From the NCBI RefSeq assembly GCF_030817415.1, contig NZ_JAUSZI010000002.1:11507501-11571500 (forward strand): a stretch of 64,000 nucleotides of DNA, given 5' to 3'. The notes below the pieces were generated by a model that saw nothing but the letters and a program-made list of their open reading frames with translations, had not been told where the DNA came from and searched no databases. Source of the DNA: Streptomyces umbrinus (GTDB lineage: Bacteria; Actinomycetota; Actinomycetes; Streptomycetales; Streptomycetaceae). Position 1 is the stretch's first letter. The number at the start of each line of letters is the position of its first letter. Of this stretch, positions 19,211 to 28,277 are shown one piece after another. The translations under genes were made by a program, and so were the position numbers.

Positions 19211-19393
19211 TCAGCTGTCGTCCTGGACGGCGAGGGCGTGGTCCGCTTCGGTGGCGGAACGGACTGGATGGTCGGCTGGGGCAACGGCCGCAGTGGCTCG
19301 GACGGCTGCGGTCGCCAGATATCCGCCGCCGATGACACTCAGTGGACTCGGTGCTGCGGGCTTGTGGTTGTCGCGCCCGTTGGGCCTGCTCAT
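19211..19393 (-). CDS. Possible small hypothetical protein
   Basis: A 60-codon frame beginning MSRPNGRDNHKPAAPS with a small-residue hydrophobic stretch (VIGGGYLATAAVRATAAVA). GAGGAG lies 7 nt before the ATG, a good ribosome site, which is the main reason for listing it. No homolog was recognised and the surroundings are decayed, so it may be a remnant. Confidence 0.3.
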   Translation of the reverse strand: MSRPNGRDNHKPAAPSPLSVIGGGYLATAAVRATAAVAPADHPVRSATEADHALAVQDDS

Positions 19394-19853
19394 GCTCGAC
19401 TCCTCGCGGTTCTGCCACCGCCACTCCGGTCCGGTGGCGAGGGGCCAGGCTTGCCGCTTCAGGAGCCTGAGCGGAGTTGGTTGATGATCGTGTCAACCTC
19501 TCGTAAGAACTGGTCAGTACGCCTCCCGCTTCAACTACGTTGACCCGAACCTGCATGGTTCACCATGCATCGGGGCCCGCGTATACGAGCCCGGTCAAGA
19601 AGAACGCGACGTCCTGGCGCCCTCGGCCTGCGCAGCGCCGCGATACCGGCCCGACAGCCTCCTGGGACTGGCAGTCATCACGTCAGCGGCAACGGAGGCC
19701 GACCCCACGTACGCACCTGCCCGGCGCCCTGTGGAGCGGCGTAGTACCACCGCACGCCTGCGAACCGCAGTCGGGGTGAGGGTTGATTCCAGCGTCGCGG
19801 GCGTCATCAGCCAACCCAGCCCTCCCGAAGTCGCGGCTCAGCGCGGCGAGTTC

Positions 19854-20033
19854 TTACGAGAACCTGACGCGACGACCCAATGCCTCCGTCACAGCAGCCC
19901 CATGGACCCACGGGCGGTAGTGGTCCGCGATCCGGAGTGCGTCGAAACCGGTCTGCTCGGCCATCCGGGCCTGATCGACGATTTCCGCCGGGCTGTGTTC
20001 CTCGCCCGACAGGAAGCATCCGAAGTCCGGCAT
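19854..20033 (-). pseudogene. N-terminal relic of an F420-dependent LLM oxidoreductase
   Basis: From an ATG at 20033 the frame reads MPDFGCFLSGEEHSPAEIVD, then QARMAEQTGFDALRIADHY, the start of luciferase-like (LLM class) F420 oxidoreductases. After about 45 residues the match stops and unrelated residues run to a stop, so most of the barrel is lost. Confidence 0.75.
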
Positions 20034-20404
20034 GGTCTCTCCCAGGTGGAGCATGTGGCGGCGGATCTCCGAGCGCCTTGGCGAGTACCCCGTGATCCGA
20101 GGTGCATAACAGGGGCGTGAGCGGTGTCCGGGGAGCGGCGGAGGGCGCTGGGAAGCGGATCGTGCGGGGGTTCGTTGTGCCGGACAGGACGTTCTCACCT
20201 GCGGACGGGCATCGGACGCACCAGCTGGACCAAGGCCCTGGGGCCAACGCGCTGATGATGACCGAGTCAGGAGTGCGGTGGTCCTGGGCTGCTCGCCCGT
20301 GTCGATCCCTTGGTGCTCATCATGAAGTGCGCGTATGCCTCGTACACAGCGCGATCTCGCTGTACGCCGTGTCGCCCGAGCGCGACGTCTGGCCGGTCGA
20401 GCAG

Positions 20405-20671
20405 CACATCCCCGCGGCGTCGGTGCCGGTCGCCTGGATGTGCCGTTGGCCGCGGGGCAGATCCACGCGTCCTCCCAGGCGGGCGGTACGGCCAGGTCGC
20501 GCAGGCGTTGCTTCTCGGCTCGGTCGGTGATGGAGCGGCCGCCGGGATCGACGTAGCGAAACCCTCGCCCGCAGCGGATCCGGGTGATCCCGGCCTGTGG
20601 AGGTCGCTGTCGCGCAAACGGACCCGCCGCCGCGAACCGCCTGGCGACGGCGCGGAGTTCACGGCCATGAC
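20405..20671 (-). pseudogene. N-terminal relic of DNA topoisomerase IB
   Basis: Minus-strand frames give RRRVRLRDSDLH, then GITRIRCGRGFRYVDPGGRS, then RLRDLAVPPAWEDAWICP, and after another shift HIQATGTDAAG: the conserved N-terminal part of eukaryotic-type bacterial topoisomerase IB. At least two frameshifts and loss of the catalytic C-terminal domain show it is dead. Confidence 0.8.
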
Positions 20672-20976
20672 CTGGTGCGGTCCTCGGCGCCGGCCGGACG
20701 GCGCAGCATCCGGAAAGCCAGCAGGAGGGTGATGGGCCACAGCGCGATGAGGCACCACAGGGCGGCCGCGTTGGAGGTGAGAATTCCCATGACGAGGAGG
20801 AGCAGTGACGTCCACGTCAGGGCGGCCACCGACAGGGGCAGCCACGGCCGGGCTATCGGGTGGCGCATCCGCCGGACCAGGCGCCGGTCCTGGCGGAGTT
20901 CCGCCTCGATGCGCCCCAGGGCGAGGAGTTCGTGCGACGACAGCGCGACGTCATCAGGGTCGTTTCGGCTTTCCAC
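20659..20976 (-). CDS. DUF3040 small membrane protein
   Basis: A protein of about 105 residues: a charged N-terminal helix with the DUF3040 signature LSSHELLALGRIEAELRQD, then two hydrophobic segments (LPLSVAALTWTSLLLLVMGI and ALWCLIALWPITLLLAF) and a basic tail. I chose the GTG at 20976 because AGTGAGGTG lies about 8 nt upstream; a GTG at 20985 is in frame. DUF3040 proteins are common small membrane proteins of actinomycetes of unknown role. The 3' end overlaps the start of the topoisomerase relic. Confidence 0.7.
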   Translation of the reverse strand: MESRNDPDDVALSSHELLALGRIEAELRQDRRLVRRMRHPIARPWLPLSVAALTWTSLLLLVMGILTSNAAALWCLIALWPITLLLAFRMLRRPAGAEDRTRSWP

Positions 20977-21524
20977 GGTGAACACCTCACTGGTCCAGGG
21001 CTGGGGCACCGGAGCAACTCCACCCTGGTCGGCGCGGGAGTCCTGGTGCCGATGACCGGACGAGTTCCCCGCGAAAGCCGACCGACGCCTCTGGACGGCC
21101 GGGCCGGAGGCTTCGTACGGCTCTGCCGGCTGCTCGGTGCCTCGCACAAGTCGTAGGCGTCGAGGAGGCCCGGCAGCTCGACGAGCGGCACAATCACTGG
21201 ACCACCAGGATCGGCGGGGTGCGGCGAGTTCGACATCGAGATCGTCGACCAGTTGCCGGACGGCCGCATCACCTGGCGGTGGGTGGGCGGTGACACTCGC
21301 CAGAGCGGATCTCAGGTTCGAAACGGCGCCCCTCCGTCACGAATTGCTCAGACTGCACGCGGACCTTCTTGCGCAAGGCAGCGTTCTCCGGCATGGAAGG
21401 GTGTCTTTCGCTTGTGGGCTCCGCGTCATGACGTGGGCAGCGTTCTTGCCACGGCGAAGCCCTCAGTCGTTCCGCCCACCAAGAGGCAGGGGCAGAAGGT
21501 GTCGGACCGGGTTTCGGGGCAAGC
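20977..21524. other. Decayed intergenic region
   Basis: No intact gene. A plus frame near 21215-21293 reads CGEFDIEIVDQLPDGRITWR and may be the tail of a lost gene. Confidence 0.35.
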
Positions 21525-21971
21525 TCAGTCCTGGTCGAGCAGAGGCGCGAGGAAGTCGTCCCAGTTCAGGTGGTGGCTCTCCGTGTTCTGGGGAACGAGT
21601 TGCAGGGTGACGTCCAGCCAGTTGGAGATCACGTCTAGTTCCATCTGGAAGACGGCGCAGCTTCTGAGAGGCCCGAGCCGGATACGCAGCCATCCACGGC
21701 CGTCCGCCTGCTGGACGGGCCATACGGCCACGTCGCCGATCCCCTCAGGGCGGCGCAGCCCGAGCAGGAGAGCGTCTCGTGACAGGGACCATTGGATCGA
21801 GGCGCCGTCGGGTTTGAGGCTGATGCGGACGGCGAACGGGTCCAGGGACGTGTAGTGCAACTCCAGGTCGAGGGGTACGGCAGGGCGGCCGTCGCGGACC
21901 AGGTGCGTACGGTGGTGCAGTGTGGTGGTGCGGTGGGGGTGAAGTTCCGTCAGCGTGACTGGCTTTGACAC
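21525..21971 (-). CDS. SsgA-like sporulation and cell-division protein (SALP)
   Basis: A 148-residue cytoplasmic protein with the SsgA-family pattern: VPLDLELHYTSLDPFAVRIS, then WSLSRDALLLGLRRPEGIGD and VAVWPV, and a conserved C-terminal block LRIRLGPLRSCAVFQMELD. SALPs occur only in sporulating actinomycetes and steer septum placement and peptidoglycan processing during sporulation, which supports assigning the host to Streptomyces or a close relative. Which SALP it is cannot be read from context, since no division gene is nearby. Confidence 0.88.
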   Translation of the reverse strand: MSKPVTLTELHPHRTTTLHHRTHLVRDGRPAVPLDLELHYTSLDPFAVRISLKPDGASIQWSLSRDALLLGLRRPEGIGDVAVWPVQQADGRGWLRIRLGPLRSCAVFQMELDVISNWLDVTLQLVPQNTESHHLNWDDFLAPLLDQD

Positions 21972-22360
21972 GAGTGATCACTTCCGAAGCGTGACTGTGA
22001 CAGACCGATGGCCGCCAGCTTTCCTCGTACCTGCCGTCTCAAGCACGGGATATGACGGGTACCCCCGATTGCGGTGGTGCAACGACTCCTGGAACCCAAG
22101 GCCCAGGCCCGCCCCTTCATGGTGAGTAGCCGCCAGGACAGGCATCTCCTCACCTGCCCAGGCGGGTCGGCCCTTGTCCATGGTGGGCCTGCCCTCGACA
22201 CGCTTCTTCGTCTCCGGGTCGAGATGCTCCCGCATGGCGTGCGATTCAAACGGCGGTGGTGTGCGGTCGGCTGCCTGCGACTCTTTCTGACCGCTGCCGG
22301 AGTGCTCGGGCCGGATATCTGGGATTTCGTTTCCCAGTACGGAGAACGCGATACCTGTCC

Positions 22361-22474
22361 CAGCTAGCCGGATGCCGTCGTCTGCACGACCGCTACGAGC
22401 GCGAACCAGAGCGCTTTCTGACCTTCACCGCGATCGCCGCCATTCTCATCAACTACCGCAGACTCACCCCCTGA
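22361..22474 (+). pseudogene. IS5-family transposase C-terminal relic
   Basis: AGCRRLHDRYEREPERFLTF followed by AIAAILINYRRLTP and a stop is the terminal helix of an IS5-type DDE transposase. Nothing of the rest is visible upstream; 21972-22360 otherwise shows no convincing gene. Confidence 0.7.
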
Positions 22475-22516
22475 TCGACTGCGGACGTCATGAAACTGGT
22501 TGGTGCCGCATTCACC

Positions 22517-23350
22517 TCACCCGAGAGCCAGCAGGGCAATGGCAACTCCTGCAGCTACGAGACCGGTTACCTGGATTCTTCCAAGGCGTTCGCGCAGCAG
22601 CGTGATGCCGAGCAGAACAGGGATCGCGGGGTAGAAAGAGGACAGAGCCACAGCGATGACAGTGAGCTGCTGTCGAACTGCTTGCGAGTAGAGGATGAGC
22701 GCGAGGGCAGCTGTCATACCCGTGGCCACGGCGCCGACCAGGTTCCGCGTCGTGATTCGAGGACGTTTGCGAGTGGGCGCGGCCAGGGGGAGCAACGTGA
22801 TCACAGCGGCGAGGCGGCCCGCGGCCACCGGCCATATGCCTCCTCCAGCCTGCACAAGAGCGAGGTACTGCAGTGCGATGCCGCACCCTGCTATGAGGCC
22901 GTCGCTCGACGCTGCCGAACCCAGTCCTTCGCGGTTGCCGTCACCGGTACGGCTCACGAGCCACAGCGCAGGTACGGCGACGGTCAGTCCGAACCAGGAC
23001 AGAGCCTGCGGGCGATCGCCCAGCAGCAGGACGCCAACGAGGACCGGCAGTGCCACGCCGGTGACGGCGCTGACCGGCACTACCAAACTCATCGACCCGC
23101 GGCTCATTCCGCGGTAGAGGAAGATCATCCCGATCCCCGTGCCCACACCCGACGCGGCACCCCACGCCAGTTCGGCGACGTCCGGGACGCCTTTGGACAA
23201 CAAAGGGGCGGTCACCAGCGCCAGCACCAGGCCCCCGGCTTGTCCGGCGAGGGCGACGACCACGAAGTACGCGCGCCGAGACAGCAGACCCCCCGTGAAG
23301 TCGGCCACGCCGTAGCAAATCGCCGAGCCCAGCGCCGCAAGAACACCCAT
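22517..23350 (-). CDS. EamA/DMT-superfamily transporter
   Basis: A 277-residue membrane protein with about ten hydrophobic helices in two EamA repeats: ALGSAICYGVADFTGG opens the first and LIAGCGIALQYLALVQAGG the second, with the typical closing block ILYSQAVRQQLTVIAVALSS and LRERLGRIQVTGL. DMT transporters export metabolites, amino acids or drugs. It starts 6 bp after the stop of the upstream marR-type gene, so the regulator and exporter form an operon; the exported compound is probably the regulator ligand (inference). Confidence 0.85.
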   Translation of the reverse strand: MGVLAALGSAICYGVADFTGGLLSRRAYFVVVALAGQAGGLVLALVTAPLLSKGVPDVAELAWGAASGVGTGIGMIFLYRGMSRGSMSLVVPVSAVTGVALPVLVGVLLLGDRPQALSWFGLTVAVPALWLVSRTGDGNREGLGSAASSDGLIAGCGIALQYLALVQAGGGIWPVAAGRLAAVITLLPLAAPTRKRPRITTRNLVGAVATGMTAALALILYSQAVRQQLTVIAVALSSFYPAIPVLLGITLLRERLGRIQVTGLVAAGVAIALLALG

Positions 23351-23356
23351 CGAGCG

Positions 23357-23881
23357 TCACCCGCCAGCCTCGTCGCGCTCGGCCTGCCCGACCGGGCACG
23401 CAGCGCCCTCGACGCAGCTACTCCTGTCGCACAGCCGACACAGCAGATCAGCGCTCTGTACGCCGTGGTACAGGCGTGCGAGCAGCTTGCAAAGCAGGCT
23501 CTCAAGAGCGGTCGTTTCCTCGCCGTCGAAGCCGGACAGCACCTCAGCCACAGCGTCGTCGCGCGCGCGGAGCACCTTCGAGGCTGTTAGCCGACCATGA
23601 TCCGTCAGCGTCACCTGCACCAGCCGCCCTGCGCTGGGGTCGCGTCGGGCGAGACCTGCCGCTTCGAGAGAGTCGACCATGCGGGCAGTCGCAGACTGAG
23701 AGAGTCCGATCCTGCGTCCCAGCTCCGTAACGCCCAAGCCCGGCGAGGTCGACAAAACGACCACGGCGGCCGCGGCGCTTGCACTGACCCCCGCCGCATC
23801 AGCGATACGAGCCAGCGTCCGATCAGTGATGGCCAGCGCAGCAGCGCCCAGAAGGTTCGACACTCGGTCGGCGTTATGCAT
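23357..23881 (-). CDS. MarR-family transcriptional regulator
   Basis: A 174-residue winged-helix regulator: VTELGRRIGLSQSATARMVD is the recognition region and GLARRDPSAGRLVQVTLTDHG the wing. A Cys-rich C-terminus (CRLCDRSSCVEGAACPVG) is unusual and could bind a metal or sense oxidation. The ATG at 23881 lies inside a long perfect palindrome and has no Shine-Dalgarno sequence upstream, so the message is probably leaderless or the true start is further in. It is followed by the EamA gene in the same operon. Confidence 0.85.
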   Translation of the reverse strand: MHNADRVSNLLGAAALAITDRTLARIADAAGVSASAAAAVVVLSTSPGLGVTELGRRIGLSQSATARMVDSLEAAGLARRDPSAGRLVQVTLTDHGRLTASKVLRARDDAVAEVLSGFDGEETTALESLLCKLLARLYHGVQSADLLCRLCDRSSCVEGAACPVGQAERDEAGG

Positions 23882-23906
23882 GACTCATGCATAACGCCGA
23901 CCGAGT
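23862..23906. promoter_or_regulatory. Perfect 22-bp inverted repeat over the marR start codon
   Basis: Arms 23862-23883 and 23885-23906 are exact complements separated by one C. The inner part TTATGCATGA-C-TCATGCATAA resembles a MarR operator; the outer part repeats marR codons 2-8 in mirror image, so the plus strand also encodes MHNADRV. Confidence 0.75.
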
Positions 23907-23936
23907 CAAATCACAACCCAAGAAGGCGACGACGCG

Positions 23937-23962
23937 GGGCTGGCCGGCTGAGCGGCCAGCCC
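23937..23962. terminator. Hairpin downstream of chrB
   Basis: GGGCTGGCCG / CGGCCAGCCC with a 6-nt loop, about 70 bp after the chrB C-terminal gene on minus; it may also insulate the marR promoter. Confidence 0.55.
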
Positions 23963-24033
23963 TTCTCGACAGCCCCGTGCGCGCCAGGATTCGGCGCGGC
24001 GAGCGGCAAGGCCGAAGGCCCGCTGCTTTTACG

Positions 24034-24468
24034 TCACGCGGGTTCGCGGCCCAGGAGTGTGGCGCGGCGGTAGTACTCGTACAGGCCGTCGAAGACCGGC
24101 TTGGTGACGGTCATGGTGTGTTCGTCGTCGCCGATCATCGACAGGCCGCGCAGGACGACGTCGAGGCCGGGGGCTTCGGGGGCGTCGAAGCGTTCGTCGT
24201 CGAGGTCGGCTTCGTGGATGATCGCGGCGATGCGCTTGAGGGCCGCGTCGGTGGTGAGGTCGTAGCGGCGGAGGATGGTTTCGAAGCTGCAGTCGCCGTG
24301 GTGGTGGCCGAGTTCGGCGCCGCGCATGTCGAAGGGGGTGGTGTCGGCGGGGACCTCGGCCGGGTCGGCGACGAACACGAACTCGGCGTCGGTGTCGACG
24401 AAGCGGCGGATCAGCCATGCGCAGGCGGCGCGGTCGATGTGGATGCCGGCGCGGGTGGCCCACTTCAT
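24034..24468 (-). CDS. chrB: Chromate resistance protein ChrB, C-terminal domain as a separate gene
   Basis: A 144-residue protein matching the C-terminal ChrB domain: KWATRAGIHIDRAACAWLIR, RFVDTDAEFVFVADP, GAELGHHHGDCSFETILRRY with a His/Cys cluster likely to bind metal, and a final YEYYRRATLL. In proteobacterial ChrB this domain is fused to the N-terminal one; here it is a second gene whose ATG overlaps the TGA of the first (ATGA), so translation is coupled. ChrB acts as a chromate-responsive regulator or resistance factor. Confidence 0.85.
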   Translation of the reverse strand: MKWATRAGIHIDRAACAWLIRRFVDTDAEFVFVADPAEVPADTTPFDMRGAELGHHHGDCSFETILRRYDLTTDAALKRIAAIIHEADLDDERFDAPEAPGLDVVLRGLSMIGDDEHTMTVTKPVFDGLYEYYRRATLLGREPA

Positions 24469-24995
24469 GCGGAGTTCTCTTCGGGAGCAGGGGTGGTCCC
24501 TGTGTTGGCGGGTTGCAGGGCGGCCACCGCGGTTTCGGCGGTGCGTCGTTGCGGTGGAGGGAAGTAGTCGCGGCGGTTGATGCGGCGCAGTTCGGCGCGG
24601 AGTCGGCGCAGGGTGCGCTGCCGTTCGTCGTCGGGCTGGTGGCGGGCCTGTTGGGCCTGGGCGCGGACCTGCTCGTACTCGGCGGCGCGGGCGTCGGCCA
24701 TGGCCTGCGCGAGCTTGCGTTCCTCGGCGAGTGCGGCCGGGTGGGCGATCCACACGGTGGCGGTGCCGCCGGAGTCGGTGACCTCCTCGGCGATCCAGTC
24801 CAGCTGCTCGCGGGTGCGGGCGTCCGCGGGCAGGGCGATCAGGCCGTCGCTGATCTGGGCGACACCGAGGCGCTTGAGCTTGCGCCAGACGGTGATGCGC
24901 GGGGTCGAGGGCTCGCGCGGCAGACGGTAGGACAACAGGACCCACTGGCCCGGGCGGTCGGGCAGAGCCGTGGGCGGCTGTTCGTGATCGGTCAC
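24465..24995 (-). CDS. chrB: Chromate resistance protein ChrB, N-terminal domain as a separate gene
   Basis: A 176-residue protein starting at the GTG at 24995 (VTDHEQPP). WVLLSYRLPREPSTPRITVW, RKLKRLGVAQISDGLIALP and TREQLDWIAEEVTDSGGTAT match the ChrB N-terminal domain, followed by a charged helical tail. The first gene of a two-gene unit on minus, divergent from chrA; 188 bp lie between them. A longer frame upstream exists but has no sensible composition, hence the chosen start. Confidence 0.82.
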   Translation of the reverse strand: MTDHEQPPTALPDRPGQWVLLSYRLPREPSTPRITVWRKLKRLGVAQISDGLIALPADARTREQLDWIAEEVTDSGGTATVWIAHPAALAEERKLAQAMADARAAEYEQVRAQAQQARHQPDDERQRTLRRLRAELRRINRRDYFPPPQRRTAETAVAALQPANTGTTPAPEENSA

Positions 24996-25132
24996 GCGGG
25001 GGTTCCCGGACGGCGCTGGTTTCCCATCGCCACGAGGGTACGGGGAGCAGGCCGACCGGCTGTGGCCGACGGCCGCAACAAACTCTTCATCCGCACGGCA
25101 ACCGCGCTCCCTTCCACCGCACCATATTGCGA

Positions 25133-25148
25133 TGTAACCATGGTTGCA
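25133..25148. promoter_or_regulatory. Candidate operator between chrB and chrA
   Basis: TGTAACCATGGTTGCA is palindromic except for one pair, with a perfect AACCATGGTT core. It lies in the divergent intergenic region, 35 bp before the chrA ATG. Confidence 0.45.
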
Positions 25149-25183
25149 CTTTTCTGAGAGTCCAGGGACGGAGACCTCCGCGG

Positions 25184-26582
25184 ATGACCTCCACCGACCA
25201 CCCGGCCCCGCAACAGCCACCACCCGACCGCGGCGATCTCATACCGTTCCGCCAGGCACTGCGGACCTGGTTCGCGATCTCGCTGCAGACCTTCGGCGGC
25301 CCGGCCGGACAGATCGCCGTGATGCAGCGGGCCCTGGTGGAGGAGAAGCGCTGGATCGGCCAGCAGCGGTTCAACCACGCCCTGAGCTACTGCATGGTGC
25401 TGCCCGGCCCTGAGGCCCAGCAGCTCGCGATCTACACCGGCTGGCTGCTCAACGGCACCCGGGGCGGTCTGGCCGCCGGCACTCTCTTCGTGCTGCCCGG
25501 CGTCGTGGCGTTGCTCGCCCTGTCCGCGCTGTACGTCGGCCTGGGTACGACCACCGCGGTCACCGGACTGTTCGCCGGGCTCGCCCCCGCTGTGGTGGCC
25601 ATCGTGGCCCAGGCGGTGTGGCGGGTCGGCCGCCGCTCCCTCACCCGCCCCCTCCTGGTGGGGCTCGCGGTGGCCTCCTTCGCCGCACTCGCCCTGTTCC
25701 AGGTGCCGTTCCCAGTGGTGATCGTCGTCGCCGGGGCAGCCGGATGGTTGATCGCCCGCCGGGCCCCCGGCGTCATCAAGCCCACCGCCCACGACTCCGG
25801 CGACGGCGGGCCGGCCCCGCTGATCCCCGACGACGCCCTGCACCACGAGCGGCCCAGCCGCCGTCGCACGCTGCGCATCCTGCTGATCGGCCTGCTGTTG
25901 TGGGCGGTCCCGGTCGCGGCCGTCGCCGCCCTCACCGGAACGGGGAGCGTGTTCACCACTCAGGGGCTGTTCTTCTCCGGCACCGCCCTGGTGACCTTCG
26001 GCTGGCGCGTACGCGGTGCTCGCCTACGTCGCCCAGCAGGCCGTGCAGACCTACGGCTGGCTGAACGCGGGAGAGATGGTGCGCGGCCTGGCGCTGGCCG
26101 AGACCACGCCGGGACCGCTGATCATGGTGGTGCAGTTCGTCGCGTTCCTCGGCGCCTACCGCGATCCCGGCTCGCTCGACCCGTGGGCGGCCGCCCTGCT
26201 CGGGGCGCTGCTGACCACCTGGGTCACCTTCGTGCCGTGCTTCCTGTTCATCTTCCTCGGCGCCCCCTACATCGAGCGGCTGCGCGGCAACCGGCACGTC
26301 TCCTCCGCGCTCAGCGGCATCACCGCCGCGATCGTCGGCGTCATCGCCAACCTCGCGCTGTACTTCGCCGAACACACCCTCTTCACCACCGTGGACGACC
26401 ACACCGTCGGCCCGCTGCACCTCGCAGTACCGGACTTCGCCACGTTCCGCCCTGTCGCCCTCGGCATCGCGCTGGTCGCCGTCGTCCTCATCCTCCGAGT
26501 GCGCTGGAGCGTCCTGCGCACCCTGGGCGTGTGCGCCGGCCTCGGCCTGGTGGCCGCACTGGCAGGACTGACCGGAAGCTGA
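25184..26582 (+). pseudogene. chrA: Chromate transporter ChrA, broken by a one-base insertion
   Basis: ChrA is a two-domain CHR-family pump that expels chromate. Domain 1 is intact from the ATG at 25184: FAISLQTFGGPAGQIAVMQ, LSYCMVLPGPEAQQLAIYTG, WLLNGTRGGLAAGTLFVLPG. In domain 2 the conserved [11 protein letters not shown] is split: ALVTFG lies in frame 1 and the rest in the frame ending at 26582. Removing T26003 restores TTC GGC GGC GCG and a full-length protein of about 465 residues, including [18 protein letters not shown]. This is a recent loss or a sequencing error. Confidence 0.85.
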
Positions 26583-26639
26583 TCCGTGTCCCTCTCCGAG
26601 GAGCCGGGCGTCGTCCTCTCGCTGGAGAGAGTGACGTTG

Positions 26640-26778
26640 CGGCGTTGCTCCATGGTGCTCACGAACACCCAGACCTGGCGCGGCAAGCCCGCCGCCACTG
26701 ACCCGGCACCGGACTTCATCGGGCTTCAAGCCCACACCGGGAAGGTGGGGTTCAGGAACATCAGGATCAAGGAGCTGG
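26640..26778 (+). pseudogene. C-terminal scrap of a DUF1080 glycosidase-like gene
   Basis: PDFIGLQAHTGKVGFRNIRI followed by KEL is the typical end of DUF1080 (3-keto-glycoside hydrolase-like) proteins. Only about 45 residues remain, with no start. The rest of 26583-26906 shows nothing else. Confidence 0.6.
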
Positions 26779-26906
26779 CTCTGTTCATGAGAAGGGACAG
26801 CACTTCGACAGTGGTCCGGGAGGCGTCTGGCCGTCGGCGCCGACGCGGAATGTTCACGGGTTCGGGCAGCACTGGGCCTTCCTCGTGGGCCGAGTGTGGC
26901 GAGGTC

Positions 26907-27887
26907 TCAGCGCCAGTCGTCGATCACGTAGGCGTCGGGGTGGCTGTAGCCGGGTTCGTTGGGTCTGTGCATGGTCACGCCCTGCAGCCAGGTGCGGAAA
27001 CCGCGGTCGACCATTCGCCGGTAGGCATCCTGGCGGGCCAGGCTCATTCCGGCGTCCAGTTGCCCCAGGCCGCGCTCGGCGGCGAGCCGCTCGCACGCGT
27101 CAAGCAGTCGTTCGAACCGGTTGGCGGCCTCCGGGCCAGGGCGTACGGCTCCGAATTTGACGAAGCACACGTCTTCTCCGGCCTCCGACCCGGCTCCGCA
27201 GTGGCAGACGGCCAGGCCATCGAGCTCGGAGCCGGCGCCCTGGAGCAGGATGGTGTCACCGAGTCCCTGCGCGTGCATGGCCACGATCTCGCGTTCCAGG
27301 CTCAGGCCCTCGTACACGGCCTCGGTCAGTGTGCGACAGAGGCTCAGGGCGTCGGGCTGCTCGGCGGCGGGCAGCTGGCCGTACAGCACTCGGCCGGGGA
27401 CTGCGGCACTGCCTGTGACCTGCTTCTTCATGATGGCTGTGAGGAATCGGGGCCAGAAACCGTACCGGCGGTAGAGCTCCAGGTGCTTGGGACTGTGCGA
27501 GAAGGTGAACAGGCCCAGGTGTCGGTTCTTCCAGGTGTCGAAGCAGTCCATGACGGGCTCCATGAGGCGCCTGCCGATGCCCTGGTCCCACAGGTCCGGA
27601 CGTACGGTCAGCGGGCCGAAGTACCCGACGCTGCCCCAGTTGGCGGCGAAGTTCGATCCGGCGACTTCGCCCTCGACCGTCGCTGCGAAGGCCGCCTGTG
27701 GATCGGCTGCCCAGCGGGTGCGGACGTAGTCGGCGGTCCCGAAGAACGTCTTCGGCTCGGGAGCCCCGAGGAATGTCCCGAAGGCGACCCTGAAGATCTC
27801 GTCGGCCCGATCCAGGTCCGCCTCACCCAGCGGGTGGACCGACGCAGGGCCCGTGCCACTCTTGCGTTCCCCTGCCGGTGGGGTCAT
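26907..27887 (-). CDS. GNAT-family N-acetyltransferase
   Basis: A 326-residue protein. An N-terminal GNAT domain includes VAGSNFAANWGSVGYFGPLT, VRPDLWDQGIGRRLMEPVMD (acetyl-CoA loop, Q/RxxGxG/A type) and a later HLELYRRYGFWPRF. The C-terminal half resembles a second, degenerate GNAT fold (AVCHCGAGSEAGEDVCFVKFG, ERLLDACERLAAERGLGQLD). The ATG at 27887 follows AGGAGAGAG; a longer frame upstream lacks one. Substrate unknown. Confidence 0.82.
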   Translation of the reverse strand: MTPPAGERKSGTGPASVHPLGEADLDRADEIFRVAFGTFLGAPEPKTFFGTADYVRTRWAADPQAAFAATVEGEVAGSNFAANWGSVGYFGPLTVRPDLWDQGIGRRLMEPVMDCFDTWKNRHLGLFTFSHSPKHLELYRRYGFWPRFLTAIMKKQVTGSAAVPGRVLYGQLPAAEQPDALSLCRTLTEAVYEGLSLEREIVAMHAQGLGDTILLQGAGSELDGLAVCHCGAGSEAGEDVCFVKFGAVRPGPEAANRFERLLDACERLAAERGLGQLDAGMSLARQDAYRRMVDRGFRTWLQGVTMHRPNEPGYSHPDAYVIDDWR

Positions 27888-27967
27888 CGCTCTCTCCTTC
27901 CCGACCCCCTGTTTCATCGCACCACGGGCGTGCGCCGCAGGCGAGGCGAAAGGTCCACCGATACCCA

Positions 27968-27998
27968 GGGACCGAGGGACCGAGGGACCGAGGGACCG
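27968..27998. repeat. 8-bp tandem repeat GGGACCGA
   Basis: Three perfect copies and a fourth lacking its last base, in the region upstream of the GNAT gene. Confidence 0.9.
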
Positions 27999-28277
27999 GA
28001 CCGGTCTGCCTTGCCTGTCCGCCGGCAACTGCAGCAGTCGCGGTACCGAGGCCCAGGAAGGCCACCCCCTGCCCGGGACGGGGAGTCAGCCGACGGGTGC
28101 TGTCCGTTCTCGTGAACATTGACTCGGCCCCGGGCGGGTGCTTCCCAGAGTGATGAAAATCGCCGTCGTGATCCGGTCTCTGACTCATCTTCTGTGGAGT
28201 AGTAACGCTGCGTGCTGTCGAAACCCTGCTCACCCGACCTGGGTCTCAGGCGGTATCGAAGTACGGACGAATGTGGC

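Noticed and set aside
27968..27998. GGGACCGA repeat as operator
   Set aside because: Direct 8-bp tandem units without palindrome; looks like slippage.
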